Positions 17,112-25,360 of a stretch of 64,000 bases of DNA are shown one piece after another. The stretch covers positions 124,001 through 188,000 of the forward strand of contig CAJYDM010000003.1 in the NCBI GenBank assembly GCA_913757435.1, written 5' to 3'. This DNA is from Syntrophomonas sp. DTU019. GTDB lineage: Bacteria > Bacillota > Syntrophomonadia > Syntrophomonadales > Syntrophomonadaceae. A program made the position numbers and the translations under genes. The notes under the pieces were generated by a model that did no database searches, had not been told where the DNA came from, and was given only the letters and a program-made list of their open reading frames with translations. The first letter of the stretch is position 1. Each line of letters starts with the position of its first letter.

Positions 17112-19406
17112 CTAACTGTTGGACCCACTCTGACTACAATTGGGAAAGCACATTTCAAAGGTAGTGCCCTGGGCATTGCTTTTGATCACTAAACGGGCAT
17201 TATGTCGAGCGGCGATACTGTAGCATATCGAAAGTCCGAGCCCGGTTCCATTTCTTTTGGTGGTAAAGAAAGGGGTGCCGATTTTATCCATAATCTCCGG
17301 TCTGATGCCCGGTCCCTGGTCTTTGACATACAGTACCACATCATCATTGGTCACACTGGTTCCGATGGTGAGTATGCCGCCATAGGTCATGGCTTCCAGG
17401 CTGTTGTTAGCCAGATTTACCAGTACCTGCCGAATCTCATTCTGGTCGATCAAGAGCTTGGGGGTATGACCCAGCTTAAGGTCAATTTTCATGCCCTTGC
17501 CATTGGCTTCAGCCTCGAGCATGGGATAGAGGGATAAAACCACCTGATTAAGGCTTTGAGGCCTGAAACAGACCGCCTTATCCTTGGCCATACCCAGGAA
17601 CTCAGTTATGATGGCATTGGCCCGGTCTAACTCCTCTACCATCAGGTCTATGAATTCGATATCTTCACTGTACTTCTCCCTGAATAACTGCAAAAAACCA
17701 CGTACTGAAGTCATAGGGTTTCTGATTTCGTGACCGATACTGGCCGCCATGCTCCCGATTAGATTGAGCTCGGATAGTCGTGACATCTCATGCTCGATGC
17801 GCTTTTGTTCGGTTATGTCGATAAGGCTGGCAAGTCGGCATTTGGTGCCGTTTAACTGTATTAAGTGGCACCACAGCAAACCCTGTCGCACATCCCCGGA
17901 ACGGCTGCGGAAACGCACCTCTGAGCCTTCCACTTTGCCATCCTTTAATAACTTTTGATCCAGCGAATCCTTGATTTGGGCATCCACATAGATATCGATA
18001 TCATTGTGAGGTATGCCTATAATTTCATATCGCTCATATCCCAGATTATCACAGAAGGCCTGATTGGCATCGAGAAAAATGCCCTGCGAAAGATCGATCA
18101 AAGTCATCATTATGGGACTGTTATGGAATACCTTGGAAAATTTCTCCTCGGAAGAGCGCAGAGTGTTTTCAGCCTCTTTGCGTGCGGTGATATCGGTGCA
18201 GGTCCCGGCGGCACGCAGGGGTTTACCGTTATGGTCCCGGGAGACCACTTGGCCGCGGGCCAACATCCATTTCCATTGACCGGATTTGGTCAGCATGCGG
18301 TATTCCGCTTCAAAAAAAGGACTGGCCCCTGACAGGTGATTGATAGCAGCCTGCCTGACCAGCGGGTAGTCTTCAGGATGCATCAAGGTTGTCGCGGTTT
18401 CAAGGCAGGGTTCCAATTCTTGTTGCGAGTACCCGAGCATCTCAGCCCAGCGAGGGCTTAAATATGTGCTTTGATTCTTCAGGTCAAAATCCCAAAAGCC
18501 ATCATGGCTAGCCTCCAGAACCAGTCGCAGACGTTCTTCACTCTGTTTTAAGGCCAGGTCGGCGGCCTCCAATTGGCGTATCCTCTCCATGCCCATCGAA
18601 GCCATCAGCTGTGCCATATGGGAGTAAAACCTCATTATTAGTTGAACTTCTGAATCAGGTATGATGGGCACCTTATGCAGGGCCTGTATATAAGCGTTCT
18701 CGTCGAAACCAAAGTCATGAGCCTGCTGGCGGAAAAAGTCCTCGTCAGGTGGTTCGTTAAATACTTGTCCCAAATAGAGTGTGGCCAGATGCTGACCGTC
18801 CACCACCACCGGAGTGGCATAATCGATCAAACCGTTAAGGCAGTGGATTTTGGTATAAGAGCCAAACCGCAGGCGCTGCGAGGCATAAGTGTTGCTCATA
18901 CGGCAGCGTTTTTCAGTCTGAGGACAGGCGCGGTGGAAATTCAGGCATATCTCGGTCCAGCCGTTGCGGCATAAAATATTGTTGTCAGAGTCCATTAAAG
19001 TATGTCGTATTCCAGTCAGTTCATAGAATGAGTCCATCAATTGCTGCAGCAGGGGAAGATCGATAAGTTCGGAGATATGGTATGTACGGGCACAATTGAT
19101 GGTCGGCCGGTTTAACCGCCCATCCGCAATTGGAGTCTGCACCGGGCTGCTATCCGAGTCCGAGGACGCAGTCCCATCGCAGACATCATGATTGAAGATG
19201 GGACGTGTTTGGTTAACCCCAACCATTTTGGCCGCCTGCTGCAACAACTGAACGAACAGCTGTTGAGAGGTTTGGACATTTCGACTCACGATATGTTTGC
19301 CCCTTATAGTGTCATATTTTCTATAACAATAACCTATAAAACCGACGCAATTTGTCGAATATGGTAATTGGCATTTTTTTTGTGCATTTTGGTGTGGAGT
19401 GTTCAA
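17112..19406 (-). CDS. PocR-PAS-PAS sensor histidine kinase
   Basis: Up to 764 residues are encoded from a TTG at 19406 that overlaps the TetR stop, so translational coupling is likely. The low-quality first 45 residues allow a later start, for example a GTG near 19290. A PocR sensory domain (about 105-270) has several cysteines (CLNFHRACPQTEKRC) that could bind a metal or ligand. Two PAS domains follow (about 290-530), then HisKA with IGHEIRNPMTS and a HATPase with NLANNSLEA, DQGPGI and GTGLGLSI. There is no receiver domain and no obvious response regulator nearby. Confidence 0.87.
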   Translation of the reverse strand: MNTPHQNAQKKCQLPYSTNCVGFIGYCYRKYDTIRGKHIVSRNVQTSQQLFVQLLQQAAKMVGVNQTRPIFNHDVCDGTASSDSDSSPVQTPIADGRLNRPTINCARTYHISELIDLPLLQQLMDSFYELTGIRHTLMDSDNNILCRNGWTEICLNFHRACPQTEKRCRMSNTYASQRLRFGSYTKIHCLNGLIDYATPVVVDGQHLATLYLGQVFNEPPDEDFFRQQAHDFGFDENAYIQALHKVPIIPDSEVQLIMRFYSHMAQLMASMGMERIRQLEAADLALKQSEERLRLVLEASHDGFWDFDLKNQSTYLSPRWAEMLGYSQQELEPCLETATTLMHPEDYPLVRQAAINHLSGASPFFEAEYRMLTKSGQWKWMLARGQVVSRDHNGKPLRAAGTCTDITARKEAENTLRSSEEKFSKVFHNSPIMMTLIDLSQGIFLDANQAFCDNLGYERYEIIGIPHNDIDIYVDAQIKDSLDQKLLKDGKVEGSEVRFRSRSGDVRQGLLWCHLIQLNGTKCRLASLIDITEQKRIEHEMSRLSELNLIGSMAASIGHEIRNPMTSVRGFLQLFREKYSEDIEFIDLMVEELDRANAIITEFLGMAKDKAVCFRPQSLNQVVLSLYPMLEAEANGKGMKIDLKLGHTPKLLIDQNEIRQVLVNLANNSLEAMTYGGILTIGTSVTNDDVVLYVKDQGPGIRPEIMDKIGTPFFTTKRNGTGLGLSICYSIAARHNARLVIKSNAQGTTFEMCFPNCSQSGSNS

Positions 19407-19993
19407 ATCATGAATGAGATGGGGAAGCCGTTTTTAATAAAGTCTTCTACAATGATGGCGGCCTGTTCTTCTGAATATTCCTCCTGAGTAAGCCACCACT
19501 TGGCAACTACCATGTAAAAAGAGGTGGTCAGACTGTTAAGCAACGTATGTGGATACTGATTTTGGGGATATAGTTCCTCATCCTTGGCTGCGGCCAGTTT
19601 CTCCGAAAAATGTGATTGAAGGCACCTTTCGATCTGCTGGTTTAATACGTATACCGAGACATGATTGAGAAGGGTCCGCAAAGTCTCTTTATTGCGGCTC
19701 AGGTTTCTCAGAAACGCATGGATGTTTGCTGACAACAAAACAGGTGATGAGTCTTCATCACCACCCTGACAAATTGATGGGGACAATAATGCACAAGTGC
19801 TTTCATGCAATATATCTTGGAATAAAGCATCAATGCTCTCGTATCTATTGTAAAAGGTTTTGCGGTTGATCATAGCCCGCTCGGCAATATCTTTTATGGT
19901 GACATGCTGGTAGCCTTTTTCCGCGATCAACTCCAAAAAGGCCGTTTTAATCATCTTCTTGCTGCGCCTCACGCGCAGGTCCGATGGTTTCAT
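19403..19993 (-). CDS. TetR-family transcriptional regulator
   Basis: The 196-residue protein has an N-terminal TetR HTH (LRVRRSKKMIKTAFLELIAEKG, then ITIKDIAERAMINRKTFYNRYESI in variant form) and a helical ligand domain. It is divergent from phaE-phaC-phaJ and co-transcribed with the PocR kinase. A GGTCAA-T-TTGACC palindrome lies between it and the pha promoter. Control of the pha operon is therefore a reasonable inference. Confidence 0.85.
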   Translation of the reverse strand: MKPSDLRVRRSKKMIKTAFLELIAEKGYQHVTIKDIAERAMINRKTFYNRYESIDALFQDILHESTCALLSPSICQGGDEDSSPVLLSANIHAFLRNLSRNKETLRTLLNHVSVYVLNQQIERCLQSHFSEKLAAAKDEELYPQNQYPHTLLNSLTTSFYMVVAKWWLTQEEYSEEQAAIIVEDFIKNGFPISFMI

Positions 19994-20076
19994 CCATTCA
20001 CACCCTTATTACAGAAATTAACAAATAAGTAAATAGGCAACTAAGTCTCGGTTCCAGTGAGTTAAGCCACATTATG

Positions 20077-20089
20077 GGTCAATTTGACC
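20077..20089. promoter_or_regulatory. Candidate TetR operator, GGTCAA-T-TTGACC
   Basis: A perfect 6-1-6 inverted repeat lies 31 bp upstream of the pha -35 box, in the divergent tetR-pha gap. Assignment to the neighbouring TetR is inferred from position only. Confidence 0.4.
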
Positions 20090-20120
20090 ATTGAATTGTC
20101 TGGGGAAATCCTTAAAATAG

Positions 20121-20149
20121 TTGATGTTGTGTTTCTATTCTAATACAAT
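20121..20149 (+). promoter_or_regulatory. Sigma-A promoter of the pha operon
   Basis: TTGATG (20121-20126), 17 bases, TACAAT (20144-20149). About 120 bases of leader follow, with no clear riboswitch. Confidence 0.65.
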
Positions 20150-20269
20150 TGCGCAACCATATGTGCCGACAAATACCGATAAAATGGGACACAGGCACAA
20201 AAGACAAATTAGCAGTAATAACAATAATGAAACACCAATATAATAATAAGTTATGTAGGAGGATGTTTA

Positions 20270-21376
20270 ATGACACCACAAAACTTTTTAGGGGATTGGG
20301 TAAATTTTCAGCAAAATATGTTGAATCTTTTCCAGGAAAGCATTAACCCCCAACCCAGGTCGGAAGAGAAAGAAAATAATTCCTCAGGCTGGTTTGAGGT
20401 GAGTATGAAACCGGTTCAGGATTTGATGCAGAAGTGGATGGATATGTCCAGCGCATTTTTTGATCAGAGTATGAAGAGCATAGCTGAGGCATATCCACAG
20501 CAGCAGGAATTGGTCAATAAGATGCTGGGAAGCGTTAATCTTTATCAGAATCTCAAGTCCTTCTGGGAGAGCCTGAATACGGCCATAGTCGGGCCGGACA
20601 GCGATGTGACAGAGTTCTATGACAAATGCAAAAAAGACTATGTTCAGATGCTCAACCATAATATCCTACCGCTGTGGCCTGAACAAGTACAGAATCTTTT
20701 CAAACAGTCGATGGAAATCCATGATATGGCCGAAGAAAGCAGCAAAAACATGTTTAGGCCCTGGTTGCAGACCGCCAACGAACTGCAAGCCCTACTGCAC
20801 AAGAGCATAGGCGGTGATCAGGAGGCTTATGTGGAATTCAACAAGTTGTGGCAAGAGAATTTCTCGGCCAGCTTCGGTAAAATTTTTAGCATTCCACAGT
20901 TTTCCATGAACAGAGAGATGATGCAGAAGCAGATGCATAGCATAAATGCTCTGATAAGTTACATTAACACCATGAATCAATTCATGGGAACAATGGTCAA
21001 AGTCAATCAACAGACCCTGCAGAAAATAATTAAAGAATACCAACAGATGGTGGTGGCAGGAACCAATCCTAAAACCTATAAAGAATTCTATGATTACTGG
21101 TGGAAAACTAATGAAGAGGCCTATCTCAAGGTTTTCGCCACCCCTGAATTCTCCGAGGTCATGGGGAAAGCCTTGGATGCCGGGGTCAACTTCAAAAAGG
21201 AGTTCGATGGTCTTGTTGAAAAACAATTGGAGTTTTTACCCTACCCAAGCAGAAATGATATGGACAGTGTTTATAAAACCTTGGACAGCTTGAAAAGAGA
21301 AATCCGCAGTTTGAAGAAAGAAATCGCCGCATTAAAAGAGGGCAAAGCAAAAAACAACCAGTCAAAGAATAATTGA
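20270..21376 (+). CDS. phaE: Class III polyhydroxyalkanoate synthase subunit PhaE
   Basis: The 368-residue, mostly helical protein matches the PhaE family in length and in its tail motifs (YKEFYDYWWKTNEEAYLKVF and VEKQLEFLPYPSRNDMDSVY, broken here by family-typical turns). It ends in a coiled coil, LKREIRSLKKEIAALKEG. PhaE has no catalytic residues but activates PhaC in the heteromeric synthase on PHA granules. AGGAGGATG sits before the ATG. PhaC follows at once. Confidence 0.88.
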   Translation: MTPQNFLGDWVNFQQNMLNLFQESINPQPRSEEKENNSSGWFEVSMKPVQDLMQKWMDMSSAFFDQSMKSIAEAYPQQQELVNKMLGSVNLYQNLKSFWESLNTAIVGPDSDVTEFYDKCKKDYVQMLNHNILPLWPEQVQNLFKQSMEIHDMAEESSKNMFRPWLQTANELQALLHKSIGGDQEAYVEFNKLWQENFSASFGKIFSIPQFSMNREMMQKQMHSINALISYINTMNQFMGTMVKVNQQTLQKIIKEYQQMVVAGTNPKTYKEFYDYWWKTNEEAYLKVFATPEFSEVMGKALDAGVNFKKEFDGLVEKQLEFLPYPSRNDMDSVYKTLDSLKREIRSLKKEIAALKEGKAKNNQSKNN

Positions 21377-21400
21377 AGAAGCATGATTGAGGAGGGTAAA

Positions 21401-22471
21401 ATGGTAAGCGTTTTCGATATAGAAAAAAACATCAGCGAAATGCTGGAAAGCCAGAAGAAATTCATCAGCAGTTTGGATTTGCTTGTCAATATGGGAGACC
21501 CCCAATCGGACACTACCGCTAAAGACCTGATATACCAGGAAGACAAGATGAAGCTCTATCACTACCGGCCTTTGGCTAAAAAGACCTGCAAGGTGCCCAC
21601 TTTGATAATCTATGCTCTGGTAAACCGTCACTATATGATGGATCTGCAACCTGACCGCAGCGTGATCAAGAATTTACTGGAGTTGGGATTGGATCTGTAC
21701 ATCATTGACTGGGGATACCCCACTGCCGAGGATAAGTATATCACCCTGGATGATTACATCGATGTTTACATTGAAAATGCCGTTAATCGGGTCTTGAAGG
21801 AATCGGGTGCCAGCAAGTTGAATATCCTGGGGGTTTGCCAGGGGGGCACCTTCTCTGCAGTTTATACCGCTTTAAACCCCCAGAAGGTTAAAAACCTCAT
21901 TACCATGGTAGCGCCGATCGACTTTGAATCCGGGGCTTCAGATGGCTTGCTTTTTAAATGGAGCCAGAACCTGAATGTAGATAACATGGTGGATACCTTC
22001 GGGGTAATCCCGGGGGAACTCTTAAACGGCGGGTTTGATATGCTCAAACCTTTTCAATTGATGATCAATAAATACCTGGGCATTATCGATAACTTTGATG
22101 ATCCGGAAACAGCGGCCAATTTCATTCGCATGGAAAAATGGATTCTGGATAGCCCCGACCAAGCCGGTGAAGCCTATCGGCGTTTTATCAAAGATTTCTA
22201 TCAGGAAAATAAGTTGGTCAAAGGCACCCTGGAGATCGGCGGTCGGGTCGTTGACCTGGAGGATATCGACATGCCGGTACTCAACATTTATGGCGAGCAA
22301 GATCACCTGGTACCACCATCTGCCACCATTCCTTTCAATGATTATATAAGCAGTGCTGATAACGAATTGGTAGGTTTCCCAGTTGGTCATATCGGCATGT
22401 ATGTCAGCGCTAAAGCCCAAAAGCTTTTGGCGCCCAAGATAGCGGAATGGCTGTGGGAAAGAGATAAATAG
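21401..22471 (+). CDS. phaC: Class III polyhydroxyalkanoate synthase catalytic subunit PhaC
   Basis: The protein has 356 residues from ATG 21401, chosen because GAGGAGGG lies just before it. It is an alpha/beta-hydrolase with the lipase-like box GVCQGG, giving nucleophile Cys146, plus catalytic Asp in YGEQDHLVPP and His in PVGHIGMYVS. It polymerises (R)-3-hydroxyacyl-CoA into PHA with PhaE. The length of about 355 residues is typical of class III. In an anaerobe this would store carbon and reducing equivalents from acyl-CoA metabolism. Confidence 0.92.
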   Translation: MVSVFDIEKNISEMLESQKKFISSLDLLVNMGDPQSDTTAKDLIYQEDKMKLYHYRPLAKKTCKVPTLIIYALVNRHYMMDLQPDRSVIKNLLELGLDLYIIDWGYPTAEDKYITLDDYIDVYIENAVNRVLKESGASKLNILGVCQGGTFSAVYTALNPQKVKNLITMVAPIDFESGASDGLLFKWSQNLNVDNMVDTFGVIPGELLNGGFDMLKPFQLMINKYLGIIDNFDDPETAANFIRMEKWILDSPDQAGEAYRRFIKDFYQENKLVKGTLEIGGRVVDLEDIDMPVLNIYGEQDHLVPPSATIPFNDYISSADNELVGFPVGHIGMYVSAKAQKLLAPKIAEWLWERDK

Positions 22472-22598
22472 ACACTGTCTCGATTGAATCGGATAGGTTT
22501 TGATACAGCCGCAGGCCTAAGGCCTTATCAACTGCTATAAAGGTAATTATGAGATGATTGATTTAAAATCAATGGGGTTATTAAAAGGAGATTTTTAT

Positions 22599-23075
22599 AT
22601 GGTGGAGAATACTTACAGCGAACTCAAGGTCGGGGATACCGGTTATGTGGAAAAGACCATCAGCGAAACCGATGTCTATCAATACGCCGGCATAACCGGA
22701 GATTTCAGCTGGTTGCATGTAAACCAGATGAGAGCCCAACAGGGCCACTTCAAAACCCGCATCGTACATGGGATGCTCTTGATGGGCCTGATCTCCAATG
22801 TAGTCGGCAATCTGATGCCAGGAGCGGGTACTATTTATGAGGCTCAGAATGTGAGGTTTTTAAAGCCCTGTTACATCGGGGACACCATCAGAGCCCAGAC
22901 CGAAGTCATTCAACTGCTGGACAAAGGCAGAGTGCGTTTGCGTACCTTGTGCGTGAACCAAAAAGGGGAACTGCTCATCGAAGGTGAGGCCATAGTAATA
23001 CCGCCCCGTCAGCATATCGTTGACCTGCCCTGTCCGGGAATAGAAGCAGCCCAGGCTATAAATGTAAAGGCCTAG
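22599..23075 (+). CDS. phaJ: MaoC-like (R)-specific enoyl-CoA hydratase
   Basis: The protein has 158 residues from ATG 22599, preceded by AAAGGAG. It is a single hotdog domain with the hydratase-2 motif DVYQYAGITGDFSWLHVN, containing the catalytic Asp and His, and HGMLLMGLISNVVG. It converts trans-2-enoyl-CoA to (R)-3-hydroxyacyl-CoA and so feeds PhaC from fatty-acid oxidation intermediates. It is the last gene of the pha operon, 127 bases after phaC. The symbol rests on this context. Confidence 0.8.
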   Translation: MVENTYSELKVGDTGYVEKTISETDVYQYAGITGDFSWLHVNQMRAQQGHFKTRIVHGMLLMGLISNVVGNLMPGAGTIYEAQNVRFLKPCYIGDTIRAQTEVIQLLDKGRVRLRTLCVNQKGELLIEGEAIVIPPRQHIVDLPCPGIEAAQAINVKA

Positions 23076-23142
23076 GCACAGCCCAAAGACCCCGGGCGGA
23101 TTGTCCCGCAGGGGATAGCGAAAGAACTGTAGCTTCATCTTC

Positions 23143-23194
23143 AAAGGCCTGGGTTTTCGCGTGATAGCTGGAAATCAGGCCTTTAGTAGTTTTT
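23143..23194 (+). terminator. Terminator after phaJ
   Basis: AAAGGCCTG (23143-23151) pairs with CAGGCCTTT (23176-23184), then AGTAGTTTTT. Confidence 0.65.
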
Positions 23195-23208
23195 GCTTAA
23201 CAAGGATA

Positions 23209-23237
23209 TTGACAACCCTTGGGGTGTATGTTACATG
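23209..23237 (+). promoter_or_regulatory. Promoter of the hsp20 gene
   Basis: TTGACA (23209-23214) is followed 17 bases later by TACATG. The -10 is poor but is followed directly by a CIRCE-like site. Confidence 0.5.
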
Positions 23238-23262
23238 ATGGGTAAGTGAATAATTAATGGTG

Positions 23263-23289
23263 TTAGCCTACGCGGGGCAAGAGTGCTAA
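23263..23289 (+). promoter_or_regulatory. CIRCE-like HrcA operator
   Basis: TTAGCCTAC-N9-GAGTGCTAA. The right half matches the CIRCE consensus exactly (GAGTGCTAA) and the 9-base spacer is correct; the left half keeps TTAGC only. It lies just downstream of the hsp20 promoter. Confidence 0.65.
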
Positions 23290-23318
23290 CAAATATTACG
23301 GAAAAGGAGTTGTTAAGA

Positions 23319-23765
23319 ATGGCTGGACTGGTTCCTTTTAACAGAAACAAGTTGTGGTTGAGGCCTTCTGGTTTTGAGGAATTTTACAACATGCTTGATG
23401 ACTTTTTTAATGATACCCGCATAATGCCGAGAAGCCTGGCGGCAGATACTTTCAAGATCGATGTTCAGGACACTGAAAAGGAATATATTATCGACGCCGA
23501 ATTGCCCGGAGCCTCCAAAGAGGAGGTCAGCCTGGAATTCAACGAAGGTCGGCTCACCATCTCTGTCAACCGAGAAGAGAATGTGGAAGAAGAAAAGAAG
23601 AATTACATCCACAAAGAGAGACGCGTAAGCTCCATGCAGCGCAGCATGTATCTGGCTGATGCTGACGCTGATGGCATTAAAGCCAGGCTGGAAGATGGCA
23701 TGTTGCATGTCAATGTTCCTAAGCTGGCAAAAAAAGAGAGCAGCTTCAAAATTGATATAGAATGA
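23319..23765 (+). CDS. Hsp20/alpha-crystallin small heat-shock protein
   Basis: The protein has 148 residues from ATG 23319 (AAAAGGAG upstream). The alpha-crystallin domain spans about 45-145: FKIDVQDTEKEYIIDAELPG, EEVSLEFNEGRLTISV and ARLEDGMLHVNVPK. It is an ATP-independent holdase. A CIRCE-like element suggests HrcA control, which is less usual for small heat-shock proteins than for groE and dnaK. Confidence 0.92.
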   Translation: MAGLVPFNRNKLWLRPSGFEEFYNMLDDFFNDTRIMPRSLAADTFKIDVQDTEKEYIIDAELPGASKEEVSLEFNEGRLTISVNREENVEEEKKNYIHKERRVSSMQRSMYLADADADGIKARLEDGMLHVNVPKLAKKESSFKIDIE

Positions 23766-23787
23766 TCCTTTCAACTATCTATGAAGA

Positions 23788-23820
23788 AGCACTAGGGCAG
23801 CCCCTCCTAGTGCTTTATTT
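23788..23820 (+). terminator. Terminator after hsp20
   Basis: AGCACTAGG (23788-23796) pairs with CCTAGTGCT (23806-23814), then TTATTT. Confidence 0.8.
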
Positions 23821-24151
23821 ATGCTGGGTTACTGCTCTGCCGCTGGCATACCCCAACAACCGGCAGTAGACAGCAGCAGAATATCTGACCAACCCGCACT
23901 GCAGCTGGATCGCACTCCAGGCTGATAAATTCCTTGCGGCTGAATGTTGTGCCCGCCAGGAAAAATATTGCCCGATAAGCTGTTTGTGAATCTTGTCCTA
24001 ACCTGCCGGAATCCACTTCAACCATCATATAACTGAATATATGCTGACAGCCCAGGCTATCTCTTTTTTGGGTTTGTTGGGTATATTTACATCATCTGGC
24101 CTTTTACCACATTCTGCCGCTCTATATCAGAGAGCTTTCCATACCGCAACC

Positions 24152-24195
24152 GGTTGCCCAGCAAATAAACCCGTATTTGCCGGGTTTGAGCAACC
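24152..24195. other. Nested hairpin in a 640-bp gene-free stretch
   Basis: The gap 23821-24467 has no credible gene. It holds an outer stem GGTTGC/GCAACC (24152-24157, 24190-24195) around an inner stem AAACCCG/CGGGTTT (24167-24173, 24181-24187). No promoter-terminator pair was seen, so RNA function is only a possibility. Confidence 0.3.
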
Positions 24196-24467
24196 TTGCA
24201 AGCTGGTGCCATAATCGCTGGTAGGCAAGTGAGAGATAGCCAGTTGTCAGCATATCCCATTACCCCGAATTTTAGCTTGGGAAAACAAAATTGCATAATT
24301 CTCTTCAGGACTTGTCATTACAGCCAGTCTTGTCCAATTAAGAGAGTCTGTAGGCGGTTTGAGGATAAATGGTCTTTTCTTTAGACTATAACAAAACTAC
24401 CAGTGTGCTCGCCGTAATATATCAGACCAGTCCTCTCTAAAGGAGGCAGTTATGAAAGGAGTCTTGC

Positions 24468-25280
24468 ATGCCGATCAAAAAGTTGTGCAGCATAGTATTG
24501 ATGACTGCCCTGATGTTCTCTGCTCTGTCTGTAGCAGCCCCAGGCAATGCCGCTGCCGCTAACCTTGCCTGGGGCTCACGGGGAAATGAAGTAATGCAAT
24601 TGCAGGCGACGCTCAATTCCAGGGGCTTCTGGTGCGGGCCGGCCGACGGCATATTTGGCCCCAATACATATCAAGCAGTAGTAAACTTTCAAAGAAGTGT
24701 TTTTCTTGCCCCTGACGGTATCGTCGGTCCCAATACCCGGGCGGCCTTGTACACTGACACATCGGTATCGCGGGGGGAAAAGACCGATATGGTCAGGTAT
24801 CCCAAACTGAGCAAAGCCAACGGCCGCTTCGGGCAGTTCCGCTATCGTGATTTGACCGGGGGAAGGATCGAAGTCGACCCGGTGTGGGTGGCTAACAATA
24901 TCGTCACCATTAAGTTGCCCGGCCTGAATCGCAATGTGCAGGTGCACAGACTAGCCGCGAATCAGTTTATCCAAGCCTTCAACCTTATCAAAAATGGCAG
25001 CGCTATTGTGAATGGACGCACCGTATCCTTGCTCAGTCTGGTCTGGACAATGGACGGAACCTATGTGCCCAGGCATATAAACTGGAATCCGGCTAAAGGA
25101 CTGAGTAATCATTCCTGGGGGACGGCTATAGATATTAATGCCGCCACTCATTTACGTTATGTCAACTCCTGGGAACGAAGCGACCCCAATCTGATACTGT
25201 GGGAAAAGGCCTTCGGTCCAGCCGGTTTCAGTTGGGGAAACAGCTACGGTGATGCTATGCACTATGAATTGTTATATTAG
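24468..25280 (+). CDS. Exported peptidoglycan-binding M15 peptidase (D-Ala-D-Ala carboxypeptidase-like)
   Basis: The 270-residue protein has a signal peptide (CSIVLMTALMFSALSVAAPGNAAAA, broken at the usual AxA site). A PG_binding_1 domain follows (about 33-95: GSRGNEVMQLQATLNSRGF and DGIVGPNTRAAL). A C-terminal M15 zinc peptidase fold has SNHSWGTAIDIN (SxHxxGxAxD) and DAMHYEL. It should trim peptidoglycan peptides outside the cell. GAAAGGAG precedes the ATG. Its natural terminator has been split by an IS element downstream. Confidence 0.88.
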   Translation: MPIKKLCSIVLMTALMFSALSVAAPGNAAAANLAWGSRGNEVMQLQATLNSRGFWCGPADGIFGPNTYQAVVNFQRSVFLAPDGIVGPNTRAALYTDTSVSRGEKTDMVRYPKLSKANGRFGQFRYRDLTGGRIEVDPVWVANNIVTIKLPGLNRNVQVHRLAANQFIQAFNLIKNGSAIVNGRTVSLLSLVWTMDGTYVPRHINWNPAKGLSNHSWGTAIDINAATHLRYVNSWERSDPNLILWEKAFGPAGFSWGNSYGDAMHYELLY

Positions 25281-25330
25281 TGTCATACATAAATTTTATA
25301 ATAAACCGCATTGACAACCTGGCTAACATA

Positions 25331-25360
25331 AAAAACGCCCGCCAATCAGCGGGCGTTTCT
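25331..25360 (+). terminator. Left copy of the duplicated terminator (IS target duplication)
   Basis: ACGCCCGC-CAATCA-GCGGGCGT with A-run before and TTTCT after: a bidirectional-looking terminator behind the M15 peptidase gene. The 30 bases 25331-25360 are repeated exactly at 27303-27332. Confidence 0.85.

Noticed and set aside
24576-24947. Long antisense frames over the M15 peptidase, and similar ones over carB, pyrC, rnj and htpG
   Set aside because: Typical shadows of strongly coding sequence; the sense frames carry full domain motifs.
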